The translations under genes were made by a program, and so were the position numbers. The notes under the pieces are model-generated. The model did not search any database, was not told where the DNA came from, and worked only from the letters and a program-made list of their open reading frames with translations. From assembly GCA_003241895.1 (NCBI GenBank), contig QBLY01000002.1:1-64000 (forward strand): a stretch of 64,000 bases of DNA. The letters are read 5' to 3'. Within the stretch, counting starts at the first letter, position 1. Each line of letters begins with the position of its first letter. Below are positions 39,117 through 47,306 of the stretch, one piece after another. Origin of the DNA: Lysobacteraceae bacterium (GTDB taxonomy: Bacteria; Pseudomonadota; Gammaproteobacteria; Xanthomonadales; Xanthomonadaceae).

Positions 39117-40064
39117 ATGTTCCGATGCACGCTCCGTGCGTTGCCTGTCGCTGCCGTGATGATGGCGCTGGCCGCGTGTTCCGGCGAGACGCCGCAGGTG
39201 CCGATGGCCAACGAGCCAGCGGCGTCGGTGGCGCCAGCTGCCCCGGTGATCACCGACGAGTCCGGCCTGCAGGCTGCCGCGGCAAGGGCGCTGTCCGAGC
39301 AGCGCTTCTATGCTCCGGCCGGCGACAGTGCGCTCGATCACTACCTGGCGCTGCGCGAGCTTCGACCCGACGACGCCAACCTGGCCACGGCGCTGCTGGA
39401 ATTGCTGCCTTACGCTGTGATCGGCACGGAGCAGGCAGTGGCCCGCCAGGACCTGGCCGAGGCGCGCCGCCTGCTGGACCTGCTCGAACGCGCCGACCCG
39501 CAGGCGCCTTCGCTGCGGCGGCTGCGCGACAGCATCGCGGCGGCCCAGGCGTCGGCCGAAGCCACCGCGGTCCAGGCACTGGCCCAGGCCGAGCGCGACG
39601 AGGTGGCCAGGCTTGCGGCGGCGCGGGAGGCGCAGGCCGCCGCCGCGCAGCCGCCCGCCGCGGTCGCACCCGCACCTGCCGCCATGGCACCCGTTGTCAG
39701 TGCGCCCATCGCCACGCCCGCACCCTCCGTGAACCCGCTTGCCGCAGTCCCGGTACTGGCGACAACGGCGGCCGCGGCAGCTTCTCCCACCCCGGCCACC
39801 ACCGTCCCACGCCTGCTGAGCGCACCCAGCCCGCGCTATCCGCTCGTGGCTCTGCGCCGCAAGCTCGAAGGCCAGGTGACGGTGCAGTTCACCATCAGGC
39901 CAGACGGCGGCGTGACCGCACCGCAGGTGGTGTCGTCCGATCCCGCGGGAGTCTTCGACCAAGCGGCCCTGGTGGCCGCCAGCGGCTGGCGCTTCGAGGC
40001 GGGGTCGCGCAGCGTGTCCAGCTCGCGGGTGGTGCAGTTCCGTCTGGGCGAAGGTCAGCGTTAG
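39117..40064 (+). CDS. Lipoprotein with TonB C-terminal domain
   Basis: A 315-residue protein. A signal ending in the lipobox LAAC (Cys21) predicts a lipid-anchored protein; a helical region (about 50-165) with TPR-like spacing follows, then an Ala/Pro-rich linker of about 80 residues, and a TonB_C domain at about 235-312 (SPRYPLVALRRKLEGQVTVQF, IRPDGGVTAPQVV, AALVAASGWRFE). Typical TonB proteins have an uncleaved membrane helix and work with ExbB/ExbD; lipid anchoring is unusual and would prevent that coupling, so the protein may instead bind TonB partners or act in the periplasm. A Fur box and hemP follow. Confidence 0.78.
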   Translation: MFRCTLRALPVAAVMMALAACSGETPQVPMANEPAASVAPAAPVITDESGLQAAAARALSEQRFYAPAGDSALDHYLALRELRPDDANLATALLELLPYAVIGTEQAVARQDLAEARRLLDLLERADPQAPSLRRLRDSIAAAQASAEATAVQALAQAERDEVARLAAAREAQAAAAQPPAAVAPAPAAMAPVVSAPIATPAPSVNPLAAVPVLATTAAAAASPTPATTVPRLLSAPSPRYPLVALRRKLEGQVTVQFTIRPDGGVTAPQVVSSDPAGVFDQAALVAASGWRFEAGSRSVSSSRVVQFRLGEGQR

Positions 40065-40083
40065 CCCGACGGGGTCTTGACTC

Positions 40084-40102
40084 TCAAATGAGAATCATTA
40101 TC
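40084..40102. promoter_or_regulatory. Fur box upstream of hemP
   Basis: The 19-mer matches the Fur consensus at 15 of 19 positions, with AATGA-AATCATTATC nearly complete. It ends 34 bases before the hemP ATG and supports iron-dependent repression. Confidence 0.75.
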
Positions 40103-40136
40103 ATCAAGGCCTGTCCCGACAGGAAACCCGACGCCC

Positions 40137-40316
40137 ATGAGCCCGAACAACACCCCTGGCTTGCCCGGAGCCACCCCGTCCCGGCCGGCCTCGCCACAGG
40201 CGCAGTTCGACAGCCGTGAGCTGATGCGCGGCGGGCGCGAAGTGCTGATCCACCACGGCGGCAAGGTCTATCGCCTGCAGCACACGCGCAACGACAAGCT
40301 CATCCTGGTCAAATAG
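40137..40316 (+). CDS. hemP: Hemin uptake protein HemP
   Basis: A 59-residue protein read directly from the sequence. The C-terminal half is the HemP/HemP-like domain: FDSRELMRGGREVLIHHGG then VYRLQHTRNDKLILVK; the N-terminus is a Pro/Ser/Ala-rich stretch. HemP is a small iron-regulated factor usually next to a heme TonB receptor and needed for its expression. Here the usual receptor and hmu genes are missing; a Fur box lies just upstream and a TonB-domain lipoprotein is the upstream neighbour. The gene is short and could be missed by automated annotation. Confidence 0.9.
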   Translation: MSPNNTPGLPGATPSRPASPQAQFDSRELMRGGREVLIHHGGKVYRLQHTRNDKLILVK

Positions 40317-40333
40317 CGCCAATCCCGAGGTCG

Positions 40334-40353
40334 ACACCGCGCCTGCGCGGTGT
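40334..40353 (+). terminator. Possible terminator hairpin after hemP
   Basis: ACACCGCG, loop CCTG, CGCGGTGT forms an 8-bp stem 17 bases after the hemP stop. No T-run follows, so intrinsic termination is doubtful. Confidence 0.35.
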
Positions 40354-40373
40354 AGCCGTGCGGCAATGCTGGC

Positions 40374-40379
40374 TAGAAT
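40374..40379 (+). promoter_or_regulatory. -10-like TAGAAT upstream of the carboxylesterase
   Basis: TAGAAT 78 bases before the chosen ATG. It may drive the esterase; -35 match is weak. A transcript from here would have a leader of about 70 bases. Confidence 0.35.
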
Positions 40380-40457
40380 GCGGGAAGGGCTCGACCAAAG
40401 CGTGTGCAGGATTCGCCGCCGCCCGGATCCCACCCAGGCGCCGGAGCGCAATTGGCC

Positions 40458-41126
40458 ATGACCGAGCTTGAAACCGTAGAACACCAGACCGGCCCCGAAC
40501 CCCGCTGGACCATCCTGTGGCTTCACGGCCTGGGGGCCGACGGCCACGACTTCGCGCCGATCGTGCCCGAGCTGCTGCGCCCGGGCTGGCCGGAGCTGCG
40601 CTTCGTATTTCCGCATGCGCCCGTGCGCGCGGTCACCATAAACAACGGCGCCCGCATGCGCGCCTGGTATGACATCCGCAACTTCGAGATCGACCAGCGC
40701 GCCGACGAAACCGGCGTGCGCGAATCCATCGCCCAGGTCGAGGCGCTCATCGCGCGCGAAGTAGAACGCGGCGTGCCGCCGGAGCGGATCATCCTGGCCG
40801 GTTTTTCCCAGGGCGGCGCCATGGCCCTGGCGGCGGGCGTGCGTCGCGAAGCGGCGCTGGGCGGCATCGTGGCCTTGTCCGCCTACTTGCCCATGGCCTC
40901 GACCACGGCGTCGGAAGCCACCCGTGCCGGGTTGTCCACGCCGGTGTTCATGGCCCACGGCAAGCTGGACCCGGTGGTGCCCGAAGCGCTGGGCGAGCGC
41001 AGCCGGGACGCGCTGATGTCCTTGGGCATGGCCATTGACTGGCGCAGCTACCCGATGCCGCACAGCGTCAGCGCGGCGGAAATCCACGACTTGGGCGACT
41101 GGCTGCAGCAGCGCTTGTTTGCCTGA
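40458..41126 (+). CDS. Alpha/beta hydrolase, carboxylesterase (EstB/phospholipase type)
   Basis: A 222-residue serine esterase of the phospholipase/carboxylesterase family. The oxyanion segment is WLHGLGADGHDF, the nucleophile motif GFSQGG contains the catalytic Ser, Asp lies in HGKLDPVVP, and the His is in PMPHSVS; PRAPVRAVTINNG-like segment is also typical (FPHAPVRAVTINNG). It is cytoplasmic, without a signal peptide. ATG 40458 (MTELETVEHQ) is chosen over a GTG at 40404. Natural substrate is not known. Confidence 0.9.
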   Translation: MTELETVEHQTGPEPRWTILWLHGLGADGHDFAPIVPELLRPGWPELRFVFPHAPVRAVTINNGARMRAWYDIRNFEIDQRADETGVRESIAQVEALIAREVERGVPPERIILAGFSQGGAMALAAGVRREAALGGIVALSAYLPMASTTASEATRAGLSTPVFMAHGKLDPVVPEALGERSRDALMSLGMAIDWRSYPMPHSVSAAEIHDLGDWLQQRLFA

Positions 41127-41143
41127 GCCTCGCGCCCTGGACG

Positions 41144-41149
41144 CATAAT
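41144..41149 (+). promoter_or_regulatory. -10-like CATAAT before algZ
   Basis: CATAAT ends six bases before the algZ ATG, which suggests a leaderless message. -35 region is poorly matched. Confidence 0.4.
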
Positions 41150-41155
41150 CCCTGC

Positions 41156-42190
41156 ATGTTCACGCCCAAGCCCGACTGGCTACCCGACCTTTGCAGCATC
41201 AACCGGCTGGTGGCCGTGCTGGGCGTGGCGCAGCTGGTGGTGCTGGTGATCGCCCTGGCGCCGGTGGGCGGCAATCGCTGGGGCGTTGAAGACTTCCTGT
41301 CGGTGTCGGCCTATGCGGCGTGGGTGGCACTGGCCTCGGCCGTGCTGCTGTGCAAGCTGCGCGGACGGATCCATCGGCTTGGGCGCTGGGTCGGCCGGGC
41401 GTTCGCGGTGGGCGTGCCGATGGCGGTGGCGGGTCTGTGCGCGTGGTCGCTGCAGTTCCTGGGCTTTGGCGATCCGCAGGCCGAGGCGGCGGGCACGGGC
41501 GGCGGCTTCATCGGCAGCAGCATGGTGCTGACGGGCTTGATCGGCGGCGTGGCGCTGCGCTACTTCTACATGCGCGACCAGTGGCAGGCCCAGGTCCAGG
41601 CGCGCGCGAAGGCTTCGGTGGATGCCCTGCAGGCCCGTATCCGCCCGCACTTCCTTTTCAACTCGATGAACTCCATCGCCAGCCTGGTGCGCACCGACCC
41701 GGTGAGCGCCGAGCGCGCGGTTGAAGACCTGGCCGACCTGTTCCGCGCCGCCTTGGGCGCCGGCGACGGCGACGCCACGCTGCAGCAGGAAATAGAGCTG
41801 GCCAAGCGCTACCTGGCCATCGAGAAGCTGCGCCTGCGCGACCGCCTGCGCGTAACCTGGAAGCTGCCCGAGCCGCTGCCCACCATTCGACTGCCCAAGC
41901 TGGTGCTGCAGCCGCTGTTGGAAAACGCCGTGGTGCACGGCATCGCGCCGCTGCCCGAAGGCGGCGAGATCGAAGTGTCCATACGCGTGGTGCGCGACCG
42001 CCTGGAGCTGCGGATCACCAACCCCTGCCGGCCCGCAGGCGCAAAGGATGCCGGCAGCGGCAACGGCAATGGCCATGCCCAGGCGTCCATCGCGCAGCGG
42101 CTGGCCTTCCACTTCGGCCCCGGCATCAAGATGACGGCCCGGCTGGTGGACGGCCACTATTTCTGCGAAATCTCGTTGCCCATGCCATGA
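41156..42190 (+). CDS. algZ: Sensor histidine kinase of the LytS/AlgZ type
   Basis: A 344-residue membrane kinase. Four predicted membrane helices (about 19-36, 48-66, 82-102, 118-136) are followed by a His_kinase domain with the phospho-acceptor His165 in RIRPHFLFNSMNS and the N-box LVLQPLLENAVVHG near 255. The G boxes of ordinary kinases are reduced, as in AlgZ/FimS, whose kinase activity is atypical. The order algZ-algR-hemC is the same as in Pseudomonas. The stop overlaps algR by four bases. Confidence 0.87.
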   Translation: MFTPKPDWLPDLCSINRLVAVLGVAQLVVLVIALAPVGGNRWGVEDFLSVSAYAAWVALASAVLLCKLRGRIHRLGRWVGRAFAVGVPMAVAGLCAWSLQFLGFGDPQAEAAGTGGGFIGSSMVLTGLIGGVALRYFYMRDQWQAQVQARAKASVDALQARIRPHFLFNSMNSIASLVRTDPVSAERAVEDLADLFRAALGAGDGDATLQQEIELAKRYLAIEKLRLRDRLRVTWKLPEPLPTIRLPKLVLQPLLENAVVHGIAPLPEGGEIEVSIRVVRDRLELRITNPCRPAGAKDAGSGNGNGHAQASIAQRLAFHFGPGIKMTARLVDGHYFCEISLPMP

Positions 42191-42921
42191 AGATACTCAT
42201 CGTTGACGACGAGCCGCTGGCGCGCGAACGCATGGCGTCCCTGCTGCGCGACCTGGGCGGCTACGAGCTCTCGGGCGAGGCGAGCAACGGCCGCGAGGCC
42301 GTCGAGAAAGCCGAATCACTGGGCGTGGACGTGGTGCTGCTGGACGTGGCCATGCCGGTGATGGACGGCCTGGAAGCCGCGCGCCACCTCGCCGGCATGG
42401 CCTTGCCGCCGGCCGTGGTGTTCTGCACCGCCTTCGACCAGCACGCACTGGCGGCGTTCGAAGCGGCGGCGGTGGACTACCTGGTCAAGCCCGTTCGCCC
42501 CGAACGCCTGGCCGAGGCGCTCGAGCGCGCCCGCCGCCAGCGCCTGGCGCAGCAGCTGCCGGCACTGCCGGCGCAAAGCAGCGGCCGCAGCCGAAGCCAC
42601 CTCAGTGCCCGCCTGCGCGGCTGCCTGCGCCTGATCCCGGTGGACGACATCCGTTACCTGCAGGCCGAGGAAAAATACGTCGTGGTGCACCACGGTCGCG
42701 GCGAGGACCTCGTGGAGGAATCGCTGAAGTCGCTGGAGGCCGAGTTCGGCGAACGCTTCATCCGCATCCACCGCAACTGCCTGGTGGCCTGGGACGAGTT
42801 CGCCGAGCTGCGGCGTTCCACCGACGGCCAGGTCCATGCCATCCTGCGCCACGGCGGCACGCCGCTTGAAGTCAGCCGGCGCTGCCTGCCGCAGCTGCGC
42901 GAGCGCCTCAAGCACCTTTAG
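42187..42921 (+). CDS. algR: LytTR-family response regulator AlgR
   Basis: A 244-residue DNA-binding response regulator. The receiver has Asp7/Asp8, phosphoacceptor Asp53 in [13 protein letters not shown] and Lys101 in YLVKPVRP. The LytTR domain (about 138-240) has [15 protein letters not shown] and [15 protein letters not shown]. In Pseudomonas AlgR controls twitching and alginate genes; in xanthomonads its homologue controls other surface traits. No alginate biosynthesis gene is in this window. It is followed by hemC after 10 bases. Confidence 0.9.
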   Translation: MKILIVDDEPLARERMASLLRDLGGYELSGEASNGREAVEKAESLGVDVVLLDVAMPVMDGLEAARHLAGMALPPAVVFCTAFDQHALAAFEAAAVDYLVKPVRPERLAEALERARRQRLAQQLPALPAQSSGRSRSHLSARLRGCLRLIPVDDIRYLQAEEKYVVVHHGRGEDLVEESLKSLEAEFGERFIRIHRNCLVAWDEFAELRRSTDGQVHAILRHGGTPLEVSRRCLPQLRERLKHL

Positions 42922-42931
42922 GAACCCCACC

Positions 42932-43843
42932 ATGACGACCCTGCGACTGGCCACCCGTGAAAGCGCGCTTGCGCTCTGGCAGACCGAGCACGTGGCCGCG
43001 CGCCTGCGCGAAGCCCACCCCGGCCTGGACGTGGTGCTGGTGCCCATGACCACGCGCGGCGACCAGCTGCAGGACCGGCCGCTGTCGGAAGTGGGCGGCA
43101 AGGGCCTGTTCCTGAAGGAGCTCGAAGTGGCGATGCTGGAAGGCCGCGCCGACGCCGCGGTGCATTCGCTCAAGGACGTGCCGATGGCGCTGGACGGCCC
43201 GTTCGAACTGGCGGCCATGCTGGAGCGCGCCAATCCCTTCGATGCCTTCGTGTCGGTGAAGTACGAGGCGCTGGAGGAGCTGCCCTACGGTGCCAAGGTG
43301 GGCACGTCGTCGCTGCGCCGGCAGTCGCTGCTGCGCGCGCACCGCCCTGATCTCAAACTGGTGGACCTGCGCGGCAACGTCAACACGCGCCTGGCCAAGC
43401 TCGACGCCGGTGACTACGACGCCATCGTGCTGGCCTGCGCCGGGCTTGAGCGCCTGGGCCTGGGCCAACGCATCCGTGAAACGCTAACGGCGCCGCGCTT
43501 CATCCCGGCGGCCGCGCAGGGCGCCATCGCCATCGAATGCCGCCAGGGCCAGCCCGAGGTGCTCGCGCTGCTGGCGGCGCTCGACCACGCCAACACGCGC
43601 GCCTGCGTCAGCGCCGAGCGCGCGATGACGCGCACCCTGGGCGGCAGCTGCCAGGTGCCCATCGCCGCCTACGCCACCCTCAACAAGGACAAGCTGTCGC
43701 TGGAAGGCCTGGTTGGCCGCGCCAGCGACGGCAAGACGGTGCGCGGCTATGCCAGCGGCCCCATGTCCGAACCCGACAAGCTGGGCCAGCAGGTGGCCGA
43801 CATGCTGGTGAGCCGCGGCGCCGACGCCCTGCTCGACCGCTAG
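42932..43843 (+). CDS. hemC: Porphobilinogen deaminase (hydroxymethylbilane synthase)
   Basis: A 303-residue enzyme that builds the linear tetrapyrrole in heme synthesis. The cofactor-binding cysteine is Cys240 in [12 protein letters not shown], catalytic Asp82 is in [10 protein letters not shown], and VGTSSLRRQ and RGNVNTRL complete the family motifs. The start at 42932 ([17 protein letters not shown]) matches the family. It is 10 bases after algR and overlaps the convergent soeC-like gene by four bases. hemD does not follow here. Confidence 0.96.
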   Translation: MTTLRLATRESALALWQTEHVAARLREAHPGLDVVLVPMTTRGDQLQDRPLSEVGGKGLFLKELEVAMLEGRADAAVHSLKDVPMALDGPFELAAMLERANPFDAFVSVKYEALEELPYGAKVGTSSLRRQSLLRAHRPDLKLVDLRGNVNTRLAKLDAGDYDAIVLACAGLERLGLGQRIRETLTAPRFIPAAAQGAIAIECRQGQPEVLALLAALDHANTRACVSAERAMTRTLGGSCQVPIAAYATLNKDKLSLEGLVGRASDGKTVRGYASGPMSEPDKLGQQVADMLVSRGADALLDR

Positions 43844-44775
43844 TAGTAAAGCATCACCAGGTGCTTGGCCTGCGCGAAAAAAAGCCAGCGCTCCACCATC
43901 GCGCCCAGCAGCGCCGACAGCGCCGCCACTGCCAGCGCCGGTCCGGCAGCGGGCGGGAATACCAGGGTCAGCGCGCAAGCCAGCACCGGAAGGGCGCCGA
44001 ACAGCAGCAGCGCAATGCGCCGCAACCGGTCCCCGTGCTTGCGTGCCAGCACATGGCCCATTTCCTTGGTGAGGTAATTGGCCTCGGTGTGCGGCCGTTC
44101 GAACACGGTGGCCACGCGGTCGGCGGGCAGGCCCAGCGCCGAGGCGCGGGTCGCCGGCAGCTCGCCGCGGTCGATGTCGCGCCAGTAGCGTCGCTTGAGC
44201 ACCACCATGGCGATCGCCAGCATCAGCAGCCCCAGCACGGCCAGTTCCTGCGGCGCCTCGTCGGTGGCCAGCAGGGCCAGCGCGCCCAGGCCGCCGGTGA
44301 GCAGCGCGAAGCCAAGATACCCGGGAAGCACCAGCGCGTGGCTCCATGCGGGGATCGGCTTGAGCGACGCGTAGATCATCGCCGTGCTTGCCACGGTGGC
44401 CAGCGACAGCGCGGCCAGCAGCAACAGCAGCGCCGGCGCCAGCGGCTTGGCCAGCGCGCTGCCCGACACCCCCAGCATCACCAGCGCCACCAGCGGCACG
44501 TAGGTGGCCACCGCCAGCACGCCCTCGCGCGACAGCCAGCTGGTGCGCCACTGGCTGAAGGCGCGCCACGCCCGCATCGGCTTGCCCAGGTGCAGGGTGG
44601 AGCTGAGCAGGCCCAGGCTTACCAGCACGAAGCCGACGGCCAAGCCAACCAGGTGCACGGCGTATGCCGAATGACCGCCGGGCGAGCCCAGGAACGACAG
44701 CGACAGCCAGAACCAAAGCCCGTAGCCCAAGCCCGAGGCGGTGGTGAAGAGGATGACCGAGAAGGCCGGATGCAC
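43840..44775 (-). CDS. soeC: DmsC/NrfD-type membrane anchor, probable sulfite dehydrogenase subunit SoeC
   Basis: A 311-residue membrane protein with eight or nine helices, of the DMSO reductase anchor (DmsC) family: [23 protein letters not shown] at the start, [27 protein letters not shown] after the third helix, and an [22 protein letters not shown] loop. It would pass electrons between quinone and the iron-sulfur subunit. The start is GTG at 44775, one base after the soeB stop. The soeABC assignment rests on the cytoplasmic catalytic subunit; a generic DmsABC-type enzyme is the alternative. Confidence 0.75.
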   Translation of the reverse strand: MHPAFSVILFTTASGLGYGLWFWLSLSFLGSPGGHSAYAVHLVGLAVGFVLVSLGLLSSTLHLGKPMRAWRAFSQWRTSWLSREGVLAVATYVPLVALVMLGVSGSALAKPLAPALLLLLAALSLATVASTAMIYASLKPIPAWSHALVLPGYLGFALLTGGLGALALLATDEAPQELAVLGLLMLAIAMVVLKRRYWRDIDRGELPATRASALGLPADRVATVFERPHTEANYLTKEMGHVLARKHGDRLRRIALLLFGALPVLACALTLVFPPAAGPALAVAALSALLGAMVERWLFFAQAKHLVMLYY

Positions 44776-44776
44776 G

Positions 44777-45526
44777 TCAGCGGCTCAGCGCGCGGTCAAG
44801 CCAGCGCAGCAGCGGGTTGAGGTCGGCGGTGTCGAGCTTTTCAATCGGCGCGGCAGGCGCGGGTGCCTGCTCGCCGCCGCGGCGCGGGCGCATGGGAAGG
44901 TAGCGGTTCACCGGCGCGTAGCCCAGTTCGGGCATCAGCGCCACGCCGCCGCGTGCGGCCACCAGCTGCGAAACCGCGGAATCAGGATCGCCCAGGTCCC
45001 CGAAGTGGCGCGCCTTGGTCGGGCAGGCCTGCACACAGGCGGGCTGGCGTGACTCTTCGGGGATGGTTTCGTTGTAGATGCGGTCCACGCACAGCGTGCA
45101 TTTCTTCATGACCCCTTCCACCGCGCTGTACTCGCGCGCGCCGTACGGGCAGGCCCAGCTGCACAGCTTGCAGCCGATGCACTTGTCCTCGTCCACCAGC
45201 ACGATGCCGTCCTCGGCGCGCTTGTAGCTGGCGCCCGTGGGGCAGACGGTGACGCAGGCGGGCGTCTCGCAGTGCAGGCAGCTGCGCGGGAAGTGCAGGG
45301 TGCTGGCGGCCTGTTCGGCGGTGGCCGCCACTTCGTAGCTGTGCACGCGGTTGAACCACACGCCGTAGGGATCGTTGCCGTAGGGGTTCTCGTCGGTCAG
45401 CGGCCCGGCGATGCCGCCCGCGTTCCACTCCTTGCACGACACCGCGCAGGCGTGGCAGCCCACGCAGGTGTCCAGGTCGATGACCAGGCCGAGCTTCTTT
45501 GCAACCGGTGGCGGCAGGCCCGTCAT
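44777..45526 (-). CDS. soeB: 4Fe-4S ferredoxin-type electron-transfer subunit, probable SoeB
   Basis: A 249-residue protein with 16 ligand cysteines for four [4Fe-4S] clusters: Cys21/24/27/31, Cys83/86/91/95, Cys116/119/122/126 and Cys143/146/164/168. This is the DmsB/NarH-like pattern. There is no signal peptide, so it faces the cytoplasm with the catalytic subunit. The start at 45526 shares a base with the permease stop (TGATG). The longer upstream reading frame is inside the permease gene in another frame and is not coding. Confidence 0.82.
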   Translation of the reverse strand: MTGLPPPVAKKLGLVIDLDTCVGCHACAVSCKEWNAGGIAGPLTDENPYGNDPYGVWFNRVHSYEVAATAEQAASTLHFPRSCLHCETPACVTVCPTGASYKRAEDGIVLVDEDKCIGCKLCSWACPYGAREYSAVEGVMKKCTLCVDRIYNETIPEESRQPACVQACPTKARHFGDLGDPDSAVSQLVAARGGVALMPELGYAPVNRYLPMRPRRGGEQAPAPAAPIEKLDTADLNPLLRWLDRALSR

Positions 45527-47304
45527 CAGAACGGGAAGAACGTCGGGATGAAATACACGGCCAGGCCCCAGAACAGCAGGTTGAGCGGGATGCCCATCCG
45601 CATGAAGTCCACGAAGCGGTAGTTGCCGGCGTTGTAGACCATCGTATTGGTCTGGTACCCCACCGGCGTGGCGAAACTGGTGGACGCGGCGAACATCACC
45701 GCCACCAGGAACGGGGTCGGACTCACGTCCAGGGACACCGCCGTGGAAAACGCGATCGGGGTGATCAGCACCGCCGCGGCATTGTTGCTCATCAACTCGG
45801 TGAGCAGCGCGGTGATCAGGTAGATGGCCGCCAGCACCGCCAACGGCCCGAACCCGCCGACCATGTCCACGCCGAAGTCGGCCACCGTCTGCGCCAGGCC
45901 GGACTTCTGCATGGCGATGCCCAGCGGCAGCACGCCGGCCAGCAGCACGATCACGCGCCAGTCGATGGCCTGGTAGGCCTGGTCGTTGCCGATGCAGCGG
46001 GTGGCCACCAGGGCGATGCCGCCCAGGATGGCCGAGGCCACGATCGGCAGCAGCCCCACCGCCGCCACCGCGACCGAGGCGATCATGATGCCCACTGCCA
46101 GGAACGCCTTGCGGCGCGGTAGGTTGGTTTCGCCACGCTCGTTGAGCACCACCAGGTTGACATTGGCCTTGATGAGCTCCAGGTTCGCGCGCGGCGTAAG
46201 CATCAGCAGCACGTCGCCGACGTTGAGCGGGATGTCCTTGATCTTGTCGCGCAGCACTTCGCCGCGGCGGTGCAGCGCCAATACCGTGGCGTTGTAATGC
46301 CACTGGAAATCAAGCTGGGCGAGGGTCTGGCTTACCATGCGCGCGCCCGGTGCCACCATCACTTCGGCCAGCACCTGGGCGGCGTCGCCGTCCTCGCCGG
46401 TGAACTGGTTGTCCTTGAGCTTGAACTCGGAGTCGAGTTCGAGCCGTGAGGTTTCCTTCAGCGCCTTGAGCTTCTCCCAATCGCCACGTACCAGCAGCAC
46501 GTCGCCTTCGCGCAGCAGCTCGGCGCGCGGCGACCAGTGCTTCTCCTCGCCGCGCAGCAGCTCCAGCACGTAAACGGAATGTTTTTCGGCCAGCTGGGCC
46601 TGGGACACGGACTTGCCCACCAGCGGCGATTTTTCCATCACCCTCAGTTCGGTGATGTACTTGCCCAGCTCGTAGGTGTCGGCCAGCGCCGAGGGCGCAT
46701 GGTGCGGCAGCAGCCAGTGCCGGAACACCATCAGGTACAGGAAACCCGCGCCCATCATGATGAGCCCAAGGGGCGCGAAGTCGAACAGCCCGAACCCCGG
46801 GTGGCCCAGGTCCTTGGCCATGGAATTGACCAGCAGGTTGGTGGACGTGCCGATCAGCGTGCACACGCCGCCCATTTGCGCCGCATACGACATCGGGATC
46901 AGCAGCTGCGAGGGCGACATCCGGTTGGCCACCGTGGCGGCCAGCACCATCGGCAGGAACACCGCCACGGCAGCGGTGTTGTTGACGAAGGCCGAGATCG
47001 GTCCTATCACCACCATCAATAGCACCAGGAACAGCCAGGGCCGCTTGACGCGCCCGAACATGCGGCCGATCGGCAGCAGCGCGCCGGTATGCGCCAGGCC
47101 GGCGCTGAGCACGAACATGGCCGCCACGGTGATGGTCGCCTCGCTGCTGAAGCCCGACAGCGCCTCGGCCGGCGACACCAGGCCCAGCACCAGCAGGCTG
47201 GCCAGCACCAGCATCGCCACCACGTCCACCGGCAATTTCTCGGTGACGAACAGCGTCACGGCACCAGCCAGCACCGCGAGCGTGAGCAGGGCCTGCAGTT
47301 CCAT
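45526..47304 (-). CDS. SLC13/DASS-type permease with two RCK_C (TrkA_C) domains
   Basis: A 592-residue membrane transporter. Two transporter halves carry the family's hairpin motifs (VVIGPISAFVNNTAAVAVFLPM in the first half, LITALLTELMSNNAAAVLITPIAF in the second) and GTSTNLLVN and TPVGYQTNTMVYN near each half's centre. Two TrkA_C domains lie between them (about 215-295 and 310-390). Family members move sulfate, sulfite-like anions or dicarboxylates; some are annotated as sulfur-deprivation regulators. Its place between soeA and soeB, with 2-base and 1-base junctions, suggests it moves the enzyme's substrate or product. Confidence 0.83.
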   Translation of the reverse strand: MELQALLTLAVLAGAVTLFVTEKLPVDVVAMLVLASLLVLGLVSPAEALSGFSSEATITVAAMFVLSAGLAHTGALLPIGRMFGRVKRPWLFLVLLMVVIGPISAFVNNTAAVAVFLPMVLAATVANRMSPSQLLIPMSYAAQMGGVCTLIGTSTNLLVNSMAKDLGHPGFGLFDFAPLGLIMMGAGFLYLMVFRHWLLPHHAPSALADTYELGKYITELRVMEKSPLVGKSVSQAQLAEKHSVYVLELLRGEEKHWSPRAELLREGDVLLVRGDWEKLKALKETSRLELDSEFKLKDNQFTGEDGDAAQVLAEVMVAPGARMVSQTLAQLDFQWHYNATVLALHRRGEVLRDKIKDIPLNVGDVLLMLTPRANLELIKANVNLVVLNERGETNLPRRKAFLAVGIMIASVAVAAVGLLPIVASAILGGIALVATRCIGNDQAYQAIDWRVIVLLAGVLPLGIAMQKSGLAQTVADFGVDMVGGFGPLAVLAAIYLITALLTELMSNNAAAVLITPIAFSTAVSLDVSPTPFLVAVMFAASTSFATPVGYQTNTMVYNAGNYRFVDFMRMGIPLNLLFWGLAVYFIPTFFPF

Positions 47305-47306
47305 CG

